From: Flammeovirga agarivorans
GTDB lineage: Bacteria > Bacteroidota > Bacteroidia > Cytophagales > Flammeovirgaceae
Direction of reading: 5' to 3'
DNA: 64,000 nucleotides
NCBI RefSeq assembly: GCF_012641475.1
Contig: NZ_JABAIL010000008.1
Location: forward strand, 124,001-188,000
Shown: positions 36,447 to 45,141 of the stretch, in pieces
How the letters are laid out: each line of letters begins with the position of its first letter
Numbering within the stretch: position 1 is the stretch's first letter
The notes under the pieces: model-generated
The model's database searches: none
What the model was told of the DNA's origin: nothing
The model's input: only the letters and a program-made list of their open reading frames with translations
Position numbers and translations under genes: made by a program

Positions 36447-36731
36447 ATGGATAAGTTATTTATTTATGACGCTCTAGACTACTCTCTCGTCTTAGAAACA
36501 ACTAAAAGAACAATCTTAAAAAGAGAATTAGGCGTCATATTAAACTCAAACAAAATTAAACTATTAAAAGAAGGACATCCGGTGATGATTCTTTCTGGTA
36601 GCAACACGACTAAAAGGCCTTTATTTATTGGCTCATCTGAACTTTCGGAAGAAATAATAGAAGGAATGTTTGTGAAGTATCAATTAGATAAATTCTATTT
36701 GAAAGAGGAAGACAAAGTAGAGGAAGTTTAG
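36447..36731 (+). CDS. Small protein of unknown function, convergent with modC
   Basis: 94 residues from the ATG at 36447 (MDKLFIYDALDYSLVLETTKRTILK); the upstream extension to 36420 depends on a TTG and is not preferred. Soluble, mixed charge, no domain recognised. Its stop overlaps the end of modC by 4 bp in convergent orientation. The protein-like composition and codon usage make it a likely real gene. Confidence 0.55.
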   Translation: MDKLFIYDALDYSLVLETTKRTILKRELGVILNSNKIKLLKEGHPVMILSGSNTTKRPLFIGSSELSEEIIEGMFVKYQLDKFYLKEEDKVEEV

Positions 36732-37597
36732 CCAATTTTATGGATAATTGGTTGAAAAGCTTTAGTAGTGACAACAACTGTATCATGACTTTTTAAGGTA
36801 TGACCAAGTTCTGGATCAACCACAACTCTTACAATTTCTTCCCCAATAAGTAAGGATACAACATGCATAATATCTTGATGGATAACATCTAGGACTTTTG
36901 CTGTGAACTGAAATTTCCCATGTAATTTTTGACCTTGGAAAAATTCAGAAGGGCTTTTTATTGCCGTAACTTTCCCAGAATCAATAGCAATAATTTGCTG
37001 ACATAGTTTGTACATCTCAGCGATGTCATGACTAATGAGAAAAGTGGTAAGGCGATATTGTTGATGTAATTGTTGTAAGTAATCTTGAAGTCGAAGACGC
37101 ATTTCTTGATCTAATGCGGCAAGTGGTTCGTCTAGCAATAATAATTTAGGTTGTTGAACGACCGACCTTGCTAGGGCGACTCTTTGTTTTTGTCCTCCAG
37201 ATAGTGTTAGTGGAAATTGGTTTAATATGGATTTTAATTCCATAAGTTCAACCAGATCTTGGAGCACTGCTTTGTCTTTTTTCTTTGGAAGTGCATATTC
37301 CAAATTCTCCTTTACAGACATATTGGGGAAAAGGGCATAGTCTTGAAAAACCATTCCTATACTTCTCTTCTGAGGAGGGAGATTGATGTTTTTGGTTGCG
37401 TCGAACCATATTTCATCGTTGATGATGATCTTCCCTTTTTGTGGAGTGATAAAACCACAAATGATATTTAGTAAGGTTGACTTACCCGCCCCAGAATGAC
37501 CATAGACACCATAAAAGCGCTGTAATTCACCTTCAATTTTGAAGTTGATGGAGGTATTACTATTTGGGAATTTATGTTGTACATCAATTGAAATCAT
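36728..37597 (-). CDS. modC: Molybdate ABC transporter ATP-binding protein
   Basis: 289 residues. ABC ATPase with Walker A GHSGAGKST (residues 33-41), Q-loop MVFQDYALFPNM, signature LSGGQKQRVALAR (about 130-142), Walker B LLLLDEPLAALD and H-loop SHDIAEM. The C-terminal 65 residues form a TOBE/Mop-like domain, which places it with ModC rather than other importers. It energises uptake through ModB at the inner membrane. It overlaps modB by 4 bp and is last in the operon modA-mop-modB-modC. Confidence 0.9.
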   Translation of the reverse strand: MISIDVQHKFPNSNTSINFKIEGELQRFYGVYGHSGAGKSTLLNIICGFITPQKGKIIINDEIWFDATKNINLPPQKRSIGMVFQDYALFPNMSVKENLEYALPKKKDKAVLQDLVELMELKSILNQFPLTLSGGQKQRVALARSVVQQPKLLLLDEPLAALDQEMRLRLQDYLQQLHQQYRLTTFLISHDIAEMYKLCQQIIAIDSGKVTAIKSPSEFFQGQKLHGKFQFTAKVLDVIHQDIMHVVSLLIGEEIVRVVVDPELGHTLKSHDTVVVTTKAFQPIIHKIG

Positions 37598-38259
37598 AAT
37601 TTATTATCACTTTTTTGATGAATAATGTAAAGGCAAAAAAGAATGCAAAATGCAATAGCTAATAATACAATTGAATAGAGGTGTGCATTTGTATAATTCA
37701 ACATTTCAACTTCTTCATAGATAGCAATTGAGGCAACTTTAGTTTTTCCTGGTATGCTTCCACCGATCATAAGTACAATACCAAACTCTCCTAATGTATG
37801 CGCAAATGTGAGCACAATTCCATTCAGGATATTATGTTTTATATTGGGAAGTATTACTCGGAAGAATGTTTCCAGATCTGATTTACCCAATATTTTGGAA
37901 GCTTGAATCAATTGCTGTGGTATCTGTTGAAAACCAGTTTGTAATGATTGAATCATAAAGGGTGCACTGTAAATTACAGAGGCAATCACTAATCCCGTAA
38001 AAGAAAATAATACTTGGATACCTAAGGTGTCTTCTATCCATTGCCCAAAGGTATTGGAAGGACTGAAGGCGAGCAAGAGGTAGAAACCCAAAACAGTGGA
38101 GGGTAATACTATGGGTAAGTTGATGATACTTTCAATAAAGGGTTTAAGTATAGAATTTATTTTAGATATGTTATAGGCTATAGGAAGACCTATAACAAGA
38201 AGAATAATTGTGGTAATAGCAGACAACTGAATTGTCAATAATATTGGTATCCAGTCCAT
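37594..38259 (-). CDS. modB: Molybdate ABC transporter permease
   Basis: 221 residues with five or six transmembrane helices. The EAA-type loop LIQASKILGKSDLETFFRVILPNIKHNILNGIVLTFAHTLGEFGIVLMIGGSIPGKT is the signature of ModB/CysT-type permeases; GEFG and GGSIPGKT are typical of molybdate permeases. It starts directly after the Mop-domain gene and overlaps modC by 4 bp. Confidence 0.93.
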   Translation of the reverse strand: MDWIPILLTIQLSAITTIILLVIGLPIAYNISKINSILKPFIESIINLPIVLPSTVLGFYLLLAFSPSNTFGQWIEDTLGIQVLFSFTGLVIASVIYSAPFMIQSLQTGFQQIPQQLIQASKILGKSDLETFFRVILPNIKHNILNGIVLTFAHTLGEFGIVLMIGGSIPGKTKVASIAIYEEVEMLNYTNAHLYSIVLLAIAFCILFCLYIIHQKSDNKL

Positions 38260-38673
38260 TTACTCTAAAATAATTTCATTAGTTTTTATAAAAGCAACTG
38301 CATTTCCTCCTACCTGAAGTTGAAGACGTTGTGCTGATTGTGTAGTAATTACAGAGGAGATGCTACCAATATTTGTTTCTAATAACACTCTACATAACAC
38401 TGTACCCCAAGCGATTTTAGTGATAGTACCATGTAACTGATTTTGAATACTTATCTGATCTGTAAGTAATTCATTACCCATAAAAACTTCTGTCTCTTTA
38501 AATACAATTTGGATCTCTTGCCCAATACTTAAGGGTGAAGATGTTGAACTTATTGTTAAGGTGGATAATGTTTCACTATTTATTTTCACCTTAATTAATA
38601 AGATACTTTCATCACCAAGAATTTCTGTAATATGTCCTTTGAATTTGTTCAAATTAGTTTGAGAATGATGCAA
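38260..38673 (-). CDS. Mop (TOBE)-domain molybdate-binding protein
   Basis: 137 residues made of two Mop/TOBE repeats: NKFKGHITEILGDESILLIKVKI (residues about 9-70) and NQLHGTITKIAWGTVLCRVLLETN (about 77-136). The family binds molybdate or tungstate oxyanions, as storage 'molbindins' or as the ligand domain of ModE/ModC. Placement between modA and modB, overlapping modA by 20 bp, suggests intracellular oxyanion buffering coupled to uptake. No DNA-binding domain is attached, so it is not a ModE regulator. Confidence 0.85.
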   Translation of the reverse strand: MHHSQTNLNKFKGHITEILGDESILLIKVKINSETLSTLTISSTSSPLSIGQEIQIVFKETEVFMGNELLTDQISIQNQLHGTITKIAWGTVLCRVLLETNIGSISSVITTQSAQRLQLQVGGNAVAFIKTNEIILE

Positions 38674-39394
38674 TAATATCTTGTCCTTTTTTACTCATAA
38701 GCCAATTTAAGAACAATTGTGCATTTTCTTCATCATTGCCCTTAATTACTACAGCACCTTGATTAATTTTTGGATATAGTTCATTTGGCACTTTCACCCA
38801 ATGCCCTACATTTTTTAGTGAGGGAGAATTTGCAATAAATAATGAAGTAAAGGCAACATCTACGCTACCGCTATGGACATATCGAGTGATCTGAGAGATA
38901 CTTTCTCCATATACTAATTTTTCGTCTAAGTTAGTGCCAAAAACTTCATGTATAGCAGAGATCGCTGCTACACCATAAGGAGCAGTTTTGGGGTTGGCAA
39001 TACCAATTTTATGGATACTGGCTGAGAAAATATCATCCATGTTGCGTAATTCAATTGGTTTTATTGTCCAAGCGACTAAAGTTCCTTTAGTATAAATATC
39101 GGGCGATTTTAATGTTTTACCTTCTTCAAATAACTGTTGAGGATATTTCATATCAGCAGAAACAAAAACATCGTATGGAGCTCCCTCTTTTATTTGGTGG
39201 TATAATTTTCCTGATGAACTTAATATAATATCACACTCAATACTTGTTTCTTTATTGAATTCCTGAACTAGCTCTCTCATCACAAAATTCATATTGGCAG
39301 AGGTAGCTATTTTTAATGTTGATCTCTTAGAAGTATCACAACCTTGTAGTGATATAACTAGAAATAGGACAAGTCCACTTAAAATATTACGCAT
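38654..39394 (-). CDS. modA: Molybdate-binding lipoprotein of the ABC transporter
   Basis: 246 residues from the ATG at 39394 (MRNILSGLVLFLVISLQGCD, lipobox LQGC). The longer frame from 39448 would hide the signal peptide. LKIATSANMNFVMRELVQEF, IECDIILSSSGKLYHQIKEGAPYDVFVSADMKYPQQL, IGIANPKTAPYGVAA and DVAFTSLFIA are hallmarks of ModA. As a lipoprotein it is probably tethered to the outer face of the inner membrane. It is the first gene of the molybdate operon. It shares a gap containing a nested palindrome (39455-39482) with the divergent small gene at 39544. Confidence 0.93.
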   Translation of the reverse strand: MRNILSGLVLFLVISLQGCDTSKRSTLKIATSANMNFVMRELVQEFNKETSIECDIILSSSGKLYHQIKEGAPYDVFVSADMKYPQQLFEEGKTLKSPDIYTKGTLVAWTIKPIELRNMDDIFSASIHKIGIANPKTAPYGVAAISAIHEVFGTNLDEKLVYGESISQITRYVHSGSVDVAFTSLFIANSPSLKNVGHWVKVPNELYPKINQGAVVIKGNDEENAQLFLNWLMSKKGQDIIASFSN

Positions 39395-39454
39395 ACACAA
39401 ATTTAAATAAACAATGAAAACATTAAACAAAACTAAGATAGCTCTCACCTTTTT

Positions 39455-39482
39455 TAGGTATTTTTATTACGTAATCTACCTA
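39455..39482. promoter_or_regulatory. Nested palindrome in the modA upstream region
   Basis: The perfect 10-bp palindrome ATTACGTAAT (39466-39475) is enclosed by TAGGTA (39455-39460) and TACCTA (39477-39482). It could be an operator for molybdate control; it does not match the ModE consensus. Confidence 0.4.
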
Positions 39483-39543
39483 TTAACAAATATTTTCATT
39501 ACCATTACAATGCCCGATGTTATACAACAAAAATGACTAATTC

Positions 39544-39795
39544 ATGTACTATCAGTGTTTGTTGCATGAAGAATATTCAAATTCAACCTTTACCTGTTTT
39601 TTTAAATATTCTGAAGCACCTTTTCAATTTAAGCATCATGATAAAATTTTTACCCTAAAGAAAGTTTATCCAAGTGCTGTTCAAGAGGTTCCTATTGGGG
39701 AATTGCTCTTCAAAAGAAATAATTTTTACAGGATGGACAGTGAGAGAAAACCTCAAAAAATCTACTGGAACCAGCTGTTAAAACAAATGGCTTAA
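39544..39795 (+). CDS. Small protein of unknown function, divergent from modA
   Basis: 83 residues, soluble, rich in Phe, Tyr, Lys and His (FKYSEAPFQFKHHDKIFTLKKVYPSAVQ). No family recognised. The stop overlaps the convergent exonuclease gene by 4 bp. The compact convergent packing favours a real gene, but evidence is limited to an intact frame and composition. Confidence 0.5.
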   Translation: MYYQCLLHEEYSNSTFTCFFKYSEAPFQFKHHDKIFTLKKVYPSAVQEVPIGELLFKRNNFYRMDSERKPQKIYWNQLLKQMA

Positions 39796-40712
39796 TCATC
39801 AAAGCTCATAAAGAATTCATTTTCTCCCATAATGAATATTGGGAAACCCTGTGATCTATATACCTCAGCACTCTTAATTTTAGAAGATTTATAACCTTGT
39901 CCATAGCGTTCAAAGTCTTGTCTTCCCAACACTAAAAAGTCTGTCTGAGGTGTTAGAGAATCAGGAGAAACGTATCCTCCGATATTGACTACTTTTTGCA
40001 TTGCGTTTTTTCTGGTCATCTCAGATAATCGGCCAGTAAAAACGACATGTTTCTTATAGAACCGATGATTCGGTTGAGGATTTTTTGGTGCAGAAAAAGT
40101 ATATGCCTTTCTTTTTTTCTCAGGCCTACCATTACCAAAAGATTGGTAAGAACCATCAGTTTTAAGTTGGCCTATCTTTGTTCCTAACTTATCTGATAAA
40201 TCATAAAGAGAATCAACTTCATGTCGTTCGATCATTTTCAATGCTACGATAGCCGCAGCCATTGCATCACTTTCAGCATTATGGTGGTTTAATTGGATAT
40301 CGAAGTGATCTGATAAAGCACTTAAACCATACGATGATAATTCTGGGAAGGCTTTTCTTGACATAATCAATGAACAGAAATAATCGATAGATGGTGGAGC
40401 AACATCATAAAGGGCTAAAGAATTTCTTAATACACTCAGATCAAAAGCAGCATTATGAGCAATCAATGGATATTTTGTCAATAATGGAGACAATTTAAAC
40501 CATACATGTTCAAAAGTTGGTGCATCTAATGTCATTTGTGGTGTTATACCATGAATAGCTACATTATTCGGTGCATAATAATCCGGGAAAGGCTTAATAA
40601 GATGATGTTGTGTATCAACAATTTTACCTTTCTCTACCACTGCAATACCAATAGAACAAGCTGAAGTTCTTTTTGCATTCGCCGTTTCAAAATCTATCGA
40701 AATAAAATCCAT
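39792..40712 (-). CDS. DnaQ-like 3'-5' exonuclease with C-terminal BRCT domain
   Basis: 306 residues from the ATG at 40712 (MDFISIDFETANAKR); the frame extends seven codons further but the internal ATG gives the standard DEDDh start. Exonuclease motifs: D7/E9 in IDFETA, HNAAFD (Exo II), and HHNAESDAMAA (Exo IIIh, H and D). After a Lys-rich linker (residues about 195-220) comes a BRCT domain (YKKHVVFTGRLSEMTRKNAMQKVVNIGGYVSPDSLTPQTDFLVLG). This is a common architecture for DNA repair/proofreading exonucleases of unassigned role. It is separate from the exonuclease fused to DnaE in this window. Confidence 0.9.
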   Translation of the reverse strand: MDFISIDFETANAKRTSACSIGIAVVEKGKIVDTQHHLIKPFPDYYAPNNVAIHGITPQMTLDAPTFEHVWFKLSPLLTKYPLIAHNAAFDLSVLRNSLALYDVAPPSIDYFCSLIMSRKAFPELSSYGLSALSDHFDIQLNHHNAESDAMAAAIVALKMIERHEVDSLYDLSDKLGTKIGQLKTDGSYQSFGNGRPEKKRKAYTFSAPKNPQPNHRFYKKHVVFTGRLSEMTRKNAMQKVVNIGGYVSPDSLTPQTDFLVLGRQDFERYGQGYKSSKIKSAEVYRSQGFPIFIMGENEFFMSFDD

Positions 40713-40857
40713 AAAGCAAAGATAGTTAATCACAAGGATTTGGATGTAGTAGTGATATGAAGTTTCATTATCCCTCTTGCTGATTATTTTTCAAAAAAAT
40801 TATTACATTTAAGGAACGACTTCTCATTTTACTCAATATTTTCATCCAACTAACGCT

Positions 40858-41988
40858 ATGAGCTACTATAAAAGAAACTACTTTATACTGCTCTTTTTTT
40901 TATTCACCATAAATAGCTTTGGTCAAGAAAAAGAAGAGTATTTGAATGAACTAGATACTGTCTACAAAAACCAAATCACCGCTTTCCCGTTTTGCGGATA
41001 TACGGTAGAAACACGGTTGAAATTTGGAGTGACTGGTATTTATCAATTTAAGGTTCCCAAGGCAACTTTGGCCACGAGACCCTCCAATATTACACTGTTT
41101 GGTTATTATACAATTGAAAACCAGATGAGGATAAAACTGGCACATACAGTATTTACCAAAAATGAAGACTGGCTATTGGAAGGTGCCTGGGAATATGTGA
41201 TTTTCCCTGAAAAATATTACGGTATTGGAGCAGAAACTCCCAATAGTAATGAGCAAATCATCAATTGGACAAAGGTTGATTTTAGGCAGCAAGTGCTTCG
41301 GAAGGTTTCCTATAAAATGTTTTTAGGCCTTCAATATAGATATGCTGATTATTGGGACATTAGTGTGACCAAAAGAAAAGATGGAACATATAGTGATATG
41401 TCTGAAATTCCTGGATATGCAGGAGGTAGTATGTCAGGTTTTGGTTTCGTCTATAAATGGGATAAAAGGGACTATGTAATGGCACCAACAAATGGCCATT
41501 TTATAGAAGCTAAATTAGAAGCCTATGAAACATGGATGGGATCAGAATATAGTTTCCGCCGTTTTTTTCTAGATGTTAGAAAATACTTTGACTTGACTAG
41601 AGAAAAGGAAGGAAATACAGTCTTAGCACTTCAAAGCATATTACAGACTACCAATGGAAATGTACCTTTTAGAGAAATGTCATTGATGGGAGGAATGTAT
41701 ATGATGAGAGGAATTTACGAAGGAAGGTATAGAGATAATAATATGCTTGCGGTACAGGCTGAATTGAGGCAACATTTATTTTGGAGAATTGGAATGACTG
41801 GTTTTGTCTCTACAGCCAATGTTTATAATCAAATGAATGGCTTTCAATTCGATCAGACAAAACTTGCTGGAGGAGCTGGACTTAGATTCATCTTCAATAA
41901 AAAAGATAAAGCTTCATTACGAGCGGACTACGGCTTTGGGCCTAATAAAAGTTCTGGGTTATACCTTACTTATGGTGAAGCATTTTAA
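40858..41988 (+). CDS. Omp85/BamA-type outer membrane barrel protein, copy 1
   Basis: 376 residues. A signal peptide ends at SFGQE. After about 25 residues the whole protein is a 16-strand-type barrel of the Omp85 'surface antigen' domain: GFVYKWDKRDYVMAPTNGHFIEAKLE, FREMSLMGGMYMMRGIYEGRYRDNN (the VRGF-like loop motif, here MRG) and ASLRADYGFGPNKSSGLYLTYGEAF with terminal Phe. There are no POTRA domains. BamA-fold proteins lacking POTRA are common in Bacteroidota, and their role (secretion, lipid or protein insertion) is not settled. It is followed by its own terminator and a paralog. Confidence 0.85.
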   Translation: MSYYKRNYFILLFFLFTINSFGQEKEEYLNELDTVYKNQITAFPFCGYTVETRLKFGVTGIYQFKVPKATLATRPSNITLFGYYTIENQMRIKLAHTVFTKNEDWLLEGAWEYVIFPEKYYGIGAETPNSNEQIINWTKVDFRQQVLRKVSYKMFLGLQYRYADYWDISVTKRKDGTYSDMSEIPGYAGGSMSGFGFVYKWDKRDYVMAPTNGHFIEAKLEAYETWMGSEYSFRRFFLDVRKYFDLTREKEGNTVLALQSILQTTNGNVPFREMSLMGGMYMMRGIYEGRYRDNNMLAVQAELRQHLFWRIGMTGFVSTANVYNQMNGFQFDQTKLAGGAGLRFIFNKKDKASLRADYGFGPNKSSGLYLTYGEAF

Positions 41989-41994
41989 TACTGT

Positions 41995-42041
41995 TGGGAG
42001 ATTAAATTTTTTCTAAAGGAATCAATTTTTCTCCCTTTTTT
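41995..42041 (+). terminator. Terminator between the two Omp85-type genes
   Basis: The GGGAG/CTCCC arms are extended by A-T pairs and followed by TTTTTT. Confidence 0.75.
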
Positions 42042-42142
42042 GACAATTCTATTCAATAATTTTAAACTTCTTTATTAATACCCTATAATGTGTCTGAAAA
42101 TTAGTAGATTTACGATCTTATATTATCGCTGAACTAATATTT

Positions 42143-43270
42143 ATGCAAACATCGAAATCACTTCTACTAATTTTATTTTCACTATTTATTTCATCATCGA
42201 TTTTAGCACAAGACGATTCAATTTCGAGTGAAATAGATACATTATATAAGAAGAAGATAACCGCCTTTCCTTACCCGGCTTATGCCCAAGAAACAAGTTG
42301 GGAGTTTGGCCTAGTAAGTGTGTTTCAATTTAAAACACCCAATGCCACTTTAGCTACTAGACCATCAAATGCAACATTTATAGGTTTCTATACTTTAGAA
42401 AACCAAATGAGGTTGAAGTTGGAGCATACCATTTTTACCAAAGATGAAAACTGGTTATTCGAAGGGACATGGGAGTACGCTAAATACCCAGAGAAATATT
42501 ACGGTATTGGAGGGGACACTCCGAATAGCAATGAACAGTTGATGGATTGGACTAAAGTTGATTTTAGACAACAGTTTCTGAAAAAAATTAGAGACAAGAT
42601 GTTTTTTGGTCTTCAATACAGATACGCTAATTTTTGGGATATAAGTGTTGGACCAAGAGAGGATGGAAGTTATGGTGATGTCTCTGAAATACCTGGGTCT
42701 GCAGGTGGTTCACTTTCAGGATTAGGATTTGTGTACAAATGGGACACAAGAGACCTTGTATTGACACCTTCTGGCGGGCATTATATTGAAGCTAAAATCG
42801 AAACCTATAACTCTTTTTTAGGAAGCGATTATAAATTCGAACGTATTTACTTGGATGCAAGAAAGTACTTTGATGTGAGTAGAGAGAAGGAAGGAAAAAC
42901 AGTATTAGCTTTTCAGGGTATTTACAACTCAACATATGGTGATGTTCCTTTTAGAGAAATGGCACTTATGGGAGGTTTGAATATGATGAGAGGTGTCTAT
43001 GAAGGTAGATATAGAGATAATAATATGATCGCCTTTCAAGCAGAAGTAAGGCAGCACATGTTCTGGAGATTAGGAATGACAGCCTTTGTTGCAACTGCTA
43101 ACGTTTATGAAAATAGCAGTGATTTTAATTTTTCAGAAACTAAACTTTCGGGAGGTGTTGGTGTAAGGTTACTGATTAATGAAGAAGATAAAGCATCACT
43201 AAGAGCGGACTATGGAATTGGCCCTGATGGAAGCTCCGGAATTTATCTAACTTTTGGTGAAGCTTTTTAA
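42143..43270 (+). CDS. Omp85/BamA-type outer membrane barrel protein, copy 2
   Basis: 375 residues with a signal peptide ending at ILAQD. It matches copy 1 along its whole length (KITAFPYPAYAQETSWEFGL, TLATRPSNATFIGFYTLENQMRLKLEHTIFTKDENWLFEG, MGGLNMMRGVYEGRYRDNN, ASLRADYGIGPDGSSGIYLTFGEAF), so the two are tandem duplicates. No POTRA domains. A terminator separates the genes, so the copies may be expressed independently. Confidence 0.85.
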   Translation: MQTSKSLLLILFSLFISSSILAQDDSISSEIDTLYKKKITAFPYPAYAQETSWEFGLVSVFQFKTPNATLATRPSNATFIGFYTLENQMRLKLEHTIFTKDENWLFEGTWEYAKYPEKYYGIGGDTPNSNEQLMDWTKVDFRQQFLKKIRDKMFFGLQYRYANFWDISVGPREDGSYGDVSEIPGSAGGSLSGLGFVYKWDTRDLVLTPSGGHYIEAKIETYNSFLGSDYKFERIYLDARKYFDVSREKEGKTVLAFQGIYNSTYGDVPFREMALMGGLNMMRGVYEGRYRDNNMIAFQAEVRQHMFWRLGMTAFVATANVYENSSDFNFSETKLSGGVGVRLLINEEDKASLRADYGIGPDGSSGIYLTFGEAF

Positions 43271-43344
43271 GATGACATCATTATTATTTTTTGAATAAAA
43301 AATCAAGACAATAACTCTGTTTGTTTGAAATTTACAAACAGTCA

Positions 43345-43417
43345 TTAAGCTCATTTTTAATAAAAGGTGAATCATGAAAAAAAATCTTTTATTAAAAATG
43401 AGCTTTTTTTTCATGAT
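43345..43417 (+). terminator. Long perfect stem terminator, interlocked with a second inverted repeat
   Basis: Arms of 20 bases, 43347-43366 and 43386-43405, are perfectly complementary, with a 19-base loop and eight T. A second perfect pair of 14 bases, ATCATGAAAAAAAA (43371-43384) and TTTTTTTTCATGAT (43404-43417), joins the first loop to the T-tract. The order A-B-A'-B' gives two competing hairpins or a pseudoknot. It ends transcription of the preceding Omp85-type gene. Confidence 0.75.
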
Positions 43418-43721
43418 ACAATCCAAATTTAATTTTGTATATAGTCGTTATGTGATCTCTGAAAACAAATCCTGATTTATTGTGTTATATATTATATTTT
43501 TTTTTGAACAAGTAATACAAAAAATGTTTCATTGATTGGGACAGGTGTTACTTTTTGAAATATTAGAATAGTACAATTATTAATAGATAGTTAGCTCTCT
43601 TCTTATTAGCGCTAATTTTTGATTCAGTCAAGTAAAAAATGATAAAATTGAGAATATTTTTTTTTATAAAATTACCATCAAAAATGTTTGCAATAATCAC
43701 GAAAAGGCTATTTATTTGTTA
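43418..43721. other. AT-rich intergenic region before the riboswitch (304 bp)
   Basis: No ORF. It should contain the promoter for the riboswitch-nrdBA transcript. A TTTG at 43687-43690 is a possible -33 element, but the following -7 candidate is not an exact match. Confidence 0.4.
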
Positions 43722-43912
43722 AAACGAAGGTGCTGAAGTGAAGTTGAGAATGCTTCAGTGAAAAGGGAAATAGGTGTAATTCCTATGCTGTTCCCGCAGC
43801 TGTAAGTTTTTAGATGAGTTCAATTTTTAACCACTATATCTTTTGGGTATGGGAAGGGAGAATTTCATCACTTGAAAACGAGCCAGAAGACCTGCCATCG
43901 TGTGCTTAATTT
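43722..43912 (+). ncRNA. Cobalamin (B12) riboswitch upstream of nrdBA
   Basis: Core landmarks of the cobalamin riboswitch appear in order: a CTGAAG/CTTCAG stem (43732-43757), AAAAGGGAA (43760-43769), GGTGTAATTCC (43773-43783), GCTG-TTCCCGCAGCTGTAA (43787-43805) with GGGAA pairing to TTCCC, a variable peripheral arm, and GAGCCAGAAGACCTGCC (43880-43896). It lies about 160 bases before the nrdB start with no gene between. Known behaviour: adenosylcobalamin binding shuts off the downstream gene. Here that would lower the B12-independent class I reductase when B12 is available, as described for nrdAB of Streptomyces coelicolor. Confidence 0.92.
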
Positions 43913-44073
43913 ACCTCCTTCGGGATAAGGGAGAGCAAATCGTTGATCTATCTTCTTTGGATTTTTTCAAAGTTTTAGTCAAAGAGTCTTGTAAAGTAAA
44001 ATTAGCAAACGTCAAATGTGCGGCAACAAATTAGTTGTCAGTGTTGTTTACATTAAAAACTTTAAATATAACA

Positions 44074-45051
44074 ATGAGTTTACTAGATAAACGTGTAGCT
44101 TACAAACCTTTTGAATACCCAAAAGCACAAGAGTTCATTGATGCAATTCATCAGACTTTTTGGATTCACTCAGAAGTGAATTTTGATGCTGATATTCAGC
44201 AATTCAAAACAAACTTAAGTGATCATGAGCGTGATGTTATTGGTAATATTTTAAAGACATTTGCACAAACAGAAACAAACGTTCAGGATGATTTCTGGGG
44301 TGTGATCGGACAATTTATTCCTAAACCGGAGATTAAAGCAATGGCGATCACTTTTGCAGAAAATGAAGCTAGACATGCATCAGCGTACGCTCGTTTAAAC
44401 GAATTGTTAGATTTGGATAATTTTGAGGCATTCCTAGAAGATGAAACAGCTATGGAACGTCTTGAAATGTTATCACAAGTGACAGTTGATGCACAAGGAA
44501 ATGCAAAACCAGAAGATTTACTTCAGTCGATTGCTATTTTCTCTTGTTTCACTGAAAATGTAAACTTATTCTCTCAGTTTGCTATTCTTCTTTCATTCAA
44601 AAAATTCAAGAACCAATTAAAAGGTATTGGTAATATCATTAAGTGGTCTGCGAAAGATGAAAACTCACATGCAAGAGCGGGTATGTGGTTATACAACTCA
44701 ATGATTGCTGAATACCCTGAGTTGAATACTGAAGAATTACAAAACCGTATTTATGAAGCGGCTAAGATTTCTCATGATGTTGAAGTAAGGTTACTTACAG
44801 GCATCTTTGAAAATGGGGAGTTTGATTTCTTACCAATCAATCACTTGGTACATTTCATGAGAGATCGTTTAAATAAGAGTTTATCAGAAATTGGTTTAAA
44901 GCCAACTTTCGAAGTAGACAAAGAAGTACTTAAAGAAATGCAATGGTTTGATGAGGAAGTATTCGGCCTTGCTCATGATGATTTCTTTGCCGTACGTCCA
45001 ACAGAATATACAAAGAAAACTCAGTCAGTTACCGCTGACGATTTATTCTAA
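44074..45051 (+). CDS. nrdB: Class I ribonucleotide reductase, beta (radical) subunit
   Basis: 325 residues from the ATG at 44074 (MSLLDKRVAYKPFEYPKAQEF); the frame runs back to a TTG at 44035, which is not preferred. Ferritin-like fold with metal ligands E67 (QTETN), E98 and H101 (ENEARH), further Glu residues near CFTEN, and the DENSHARAG pair. Tyr105, four residues after H101, sits at the position of the radical Tyr122 of E. coli NrdB (EARHASAY versus ETIHSRSY), so a tyrosyl radical enzyme is expected. The C-terminus ends VTADDLF, suited to docking on NrdA. It is first in the nrdBA operon under a B12 riboswitch. Confidence 0.93.
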   Translation: MSLLDKRVAYKPFEYPKAQEFIDAIHQTFWIHSEVNFDADIQQFKTNLSDHERDVIGNILKTFAQTETNVQDDFWGVIGQFIPKPEIKAMAITFAENEARHASAYARLNELLDLDNFEAFLEDETAMERLEMLSQVTVDAQGNAKPEDLLQSIAIFSCFTENVNLFSQFAILLSFKKFKNQLKGIGNIIKWSAKDENSHARAGMWLYNSMIAEYPELNTEELQNRIYEAAKISHDVEVRLLTGIFENGEFDFLPINHLVHFMRDRLNKSLSEIGLKPTFEVDKEVLKEMQWFDEEVFGLAHDDFFAVRPTEYTKKTQSVTADDLF

Positions 45052-45141
45052 GCAAAAATACTACAATACAAGGGAGCTGCTATTCTCCCTTGTAATTTCA
45101 ATTTCTTTCTAAACACCACTACACACCCTCAGTTCTTAATT

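Noticed and set aside
39395-39448. Longer ModA start
   Set aside because: It would bury the lipoprotein signal peptide 18 residues inside the protein.
44035-44073. TTG-initiated N-terminal extension of NrdB
   Set aside because: The ATG at 44074 gives the family-typical N-terminus; the extension falls in the riboswitch leader.
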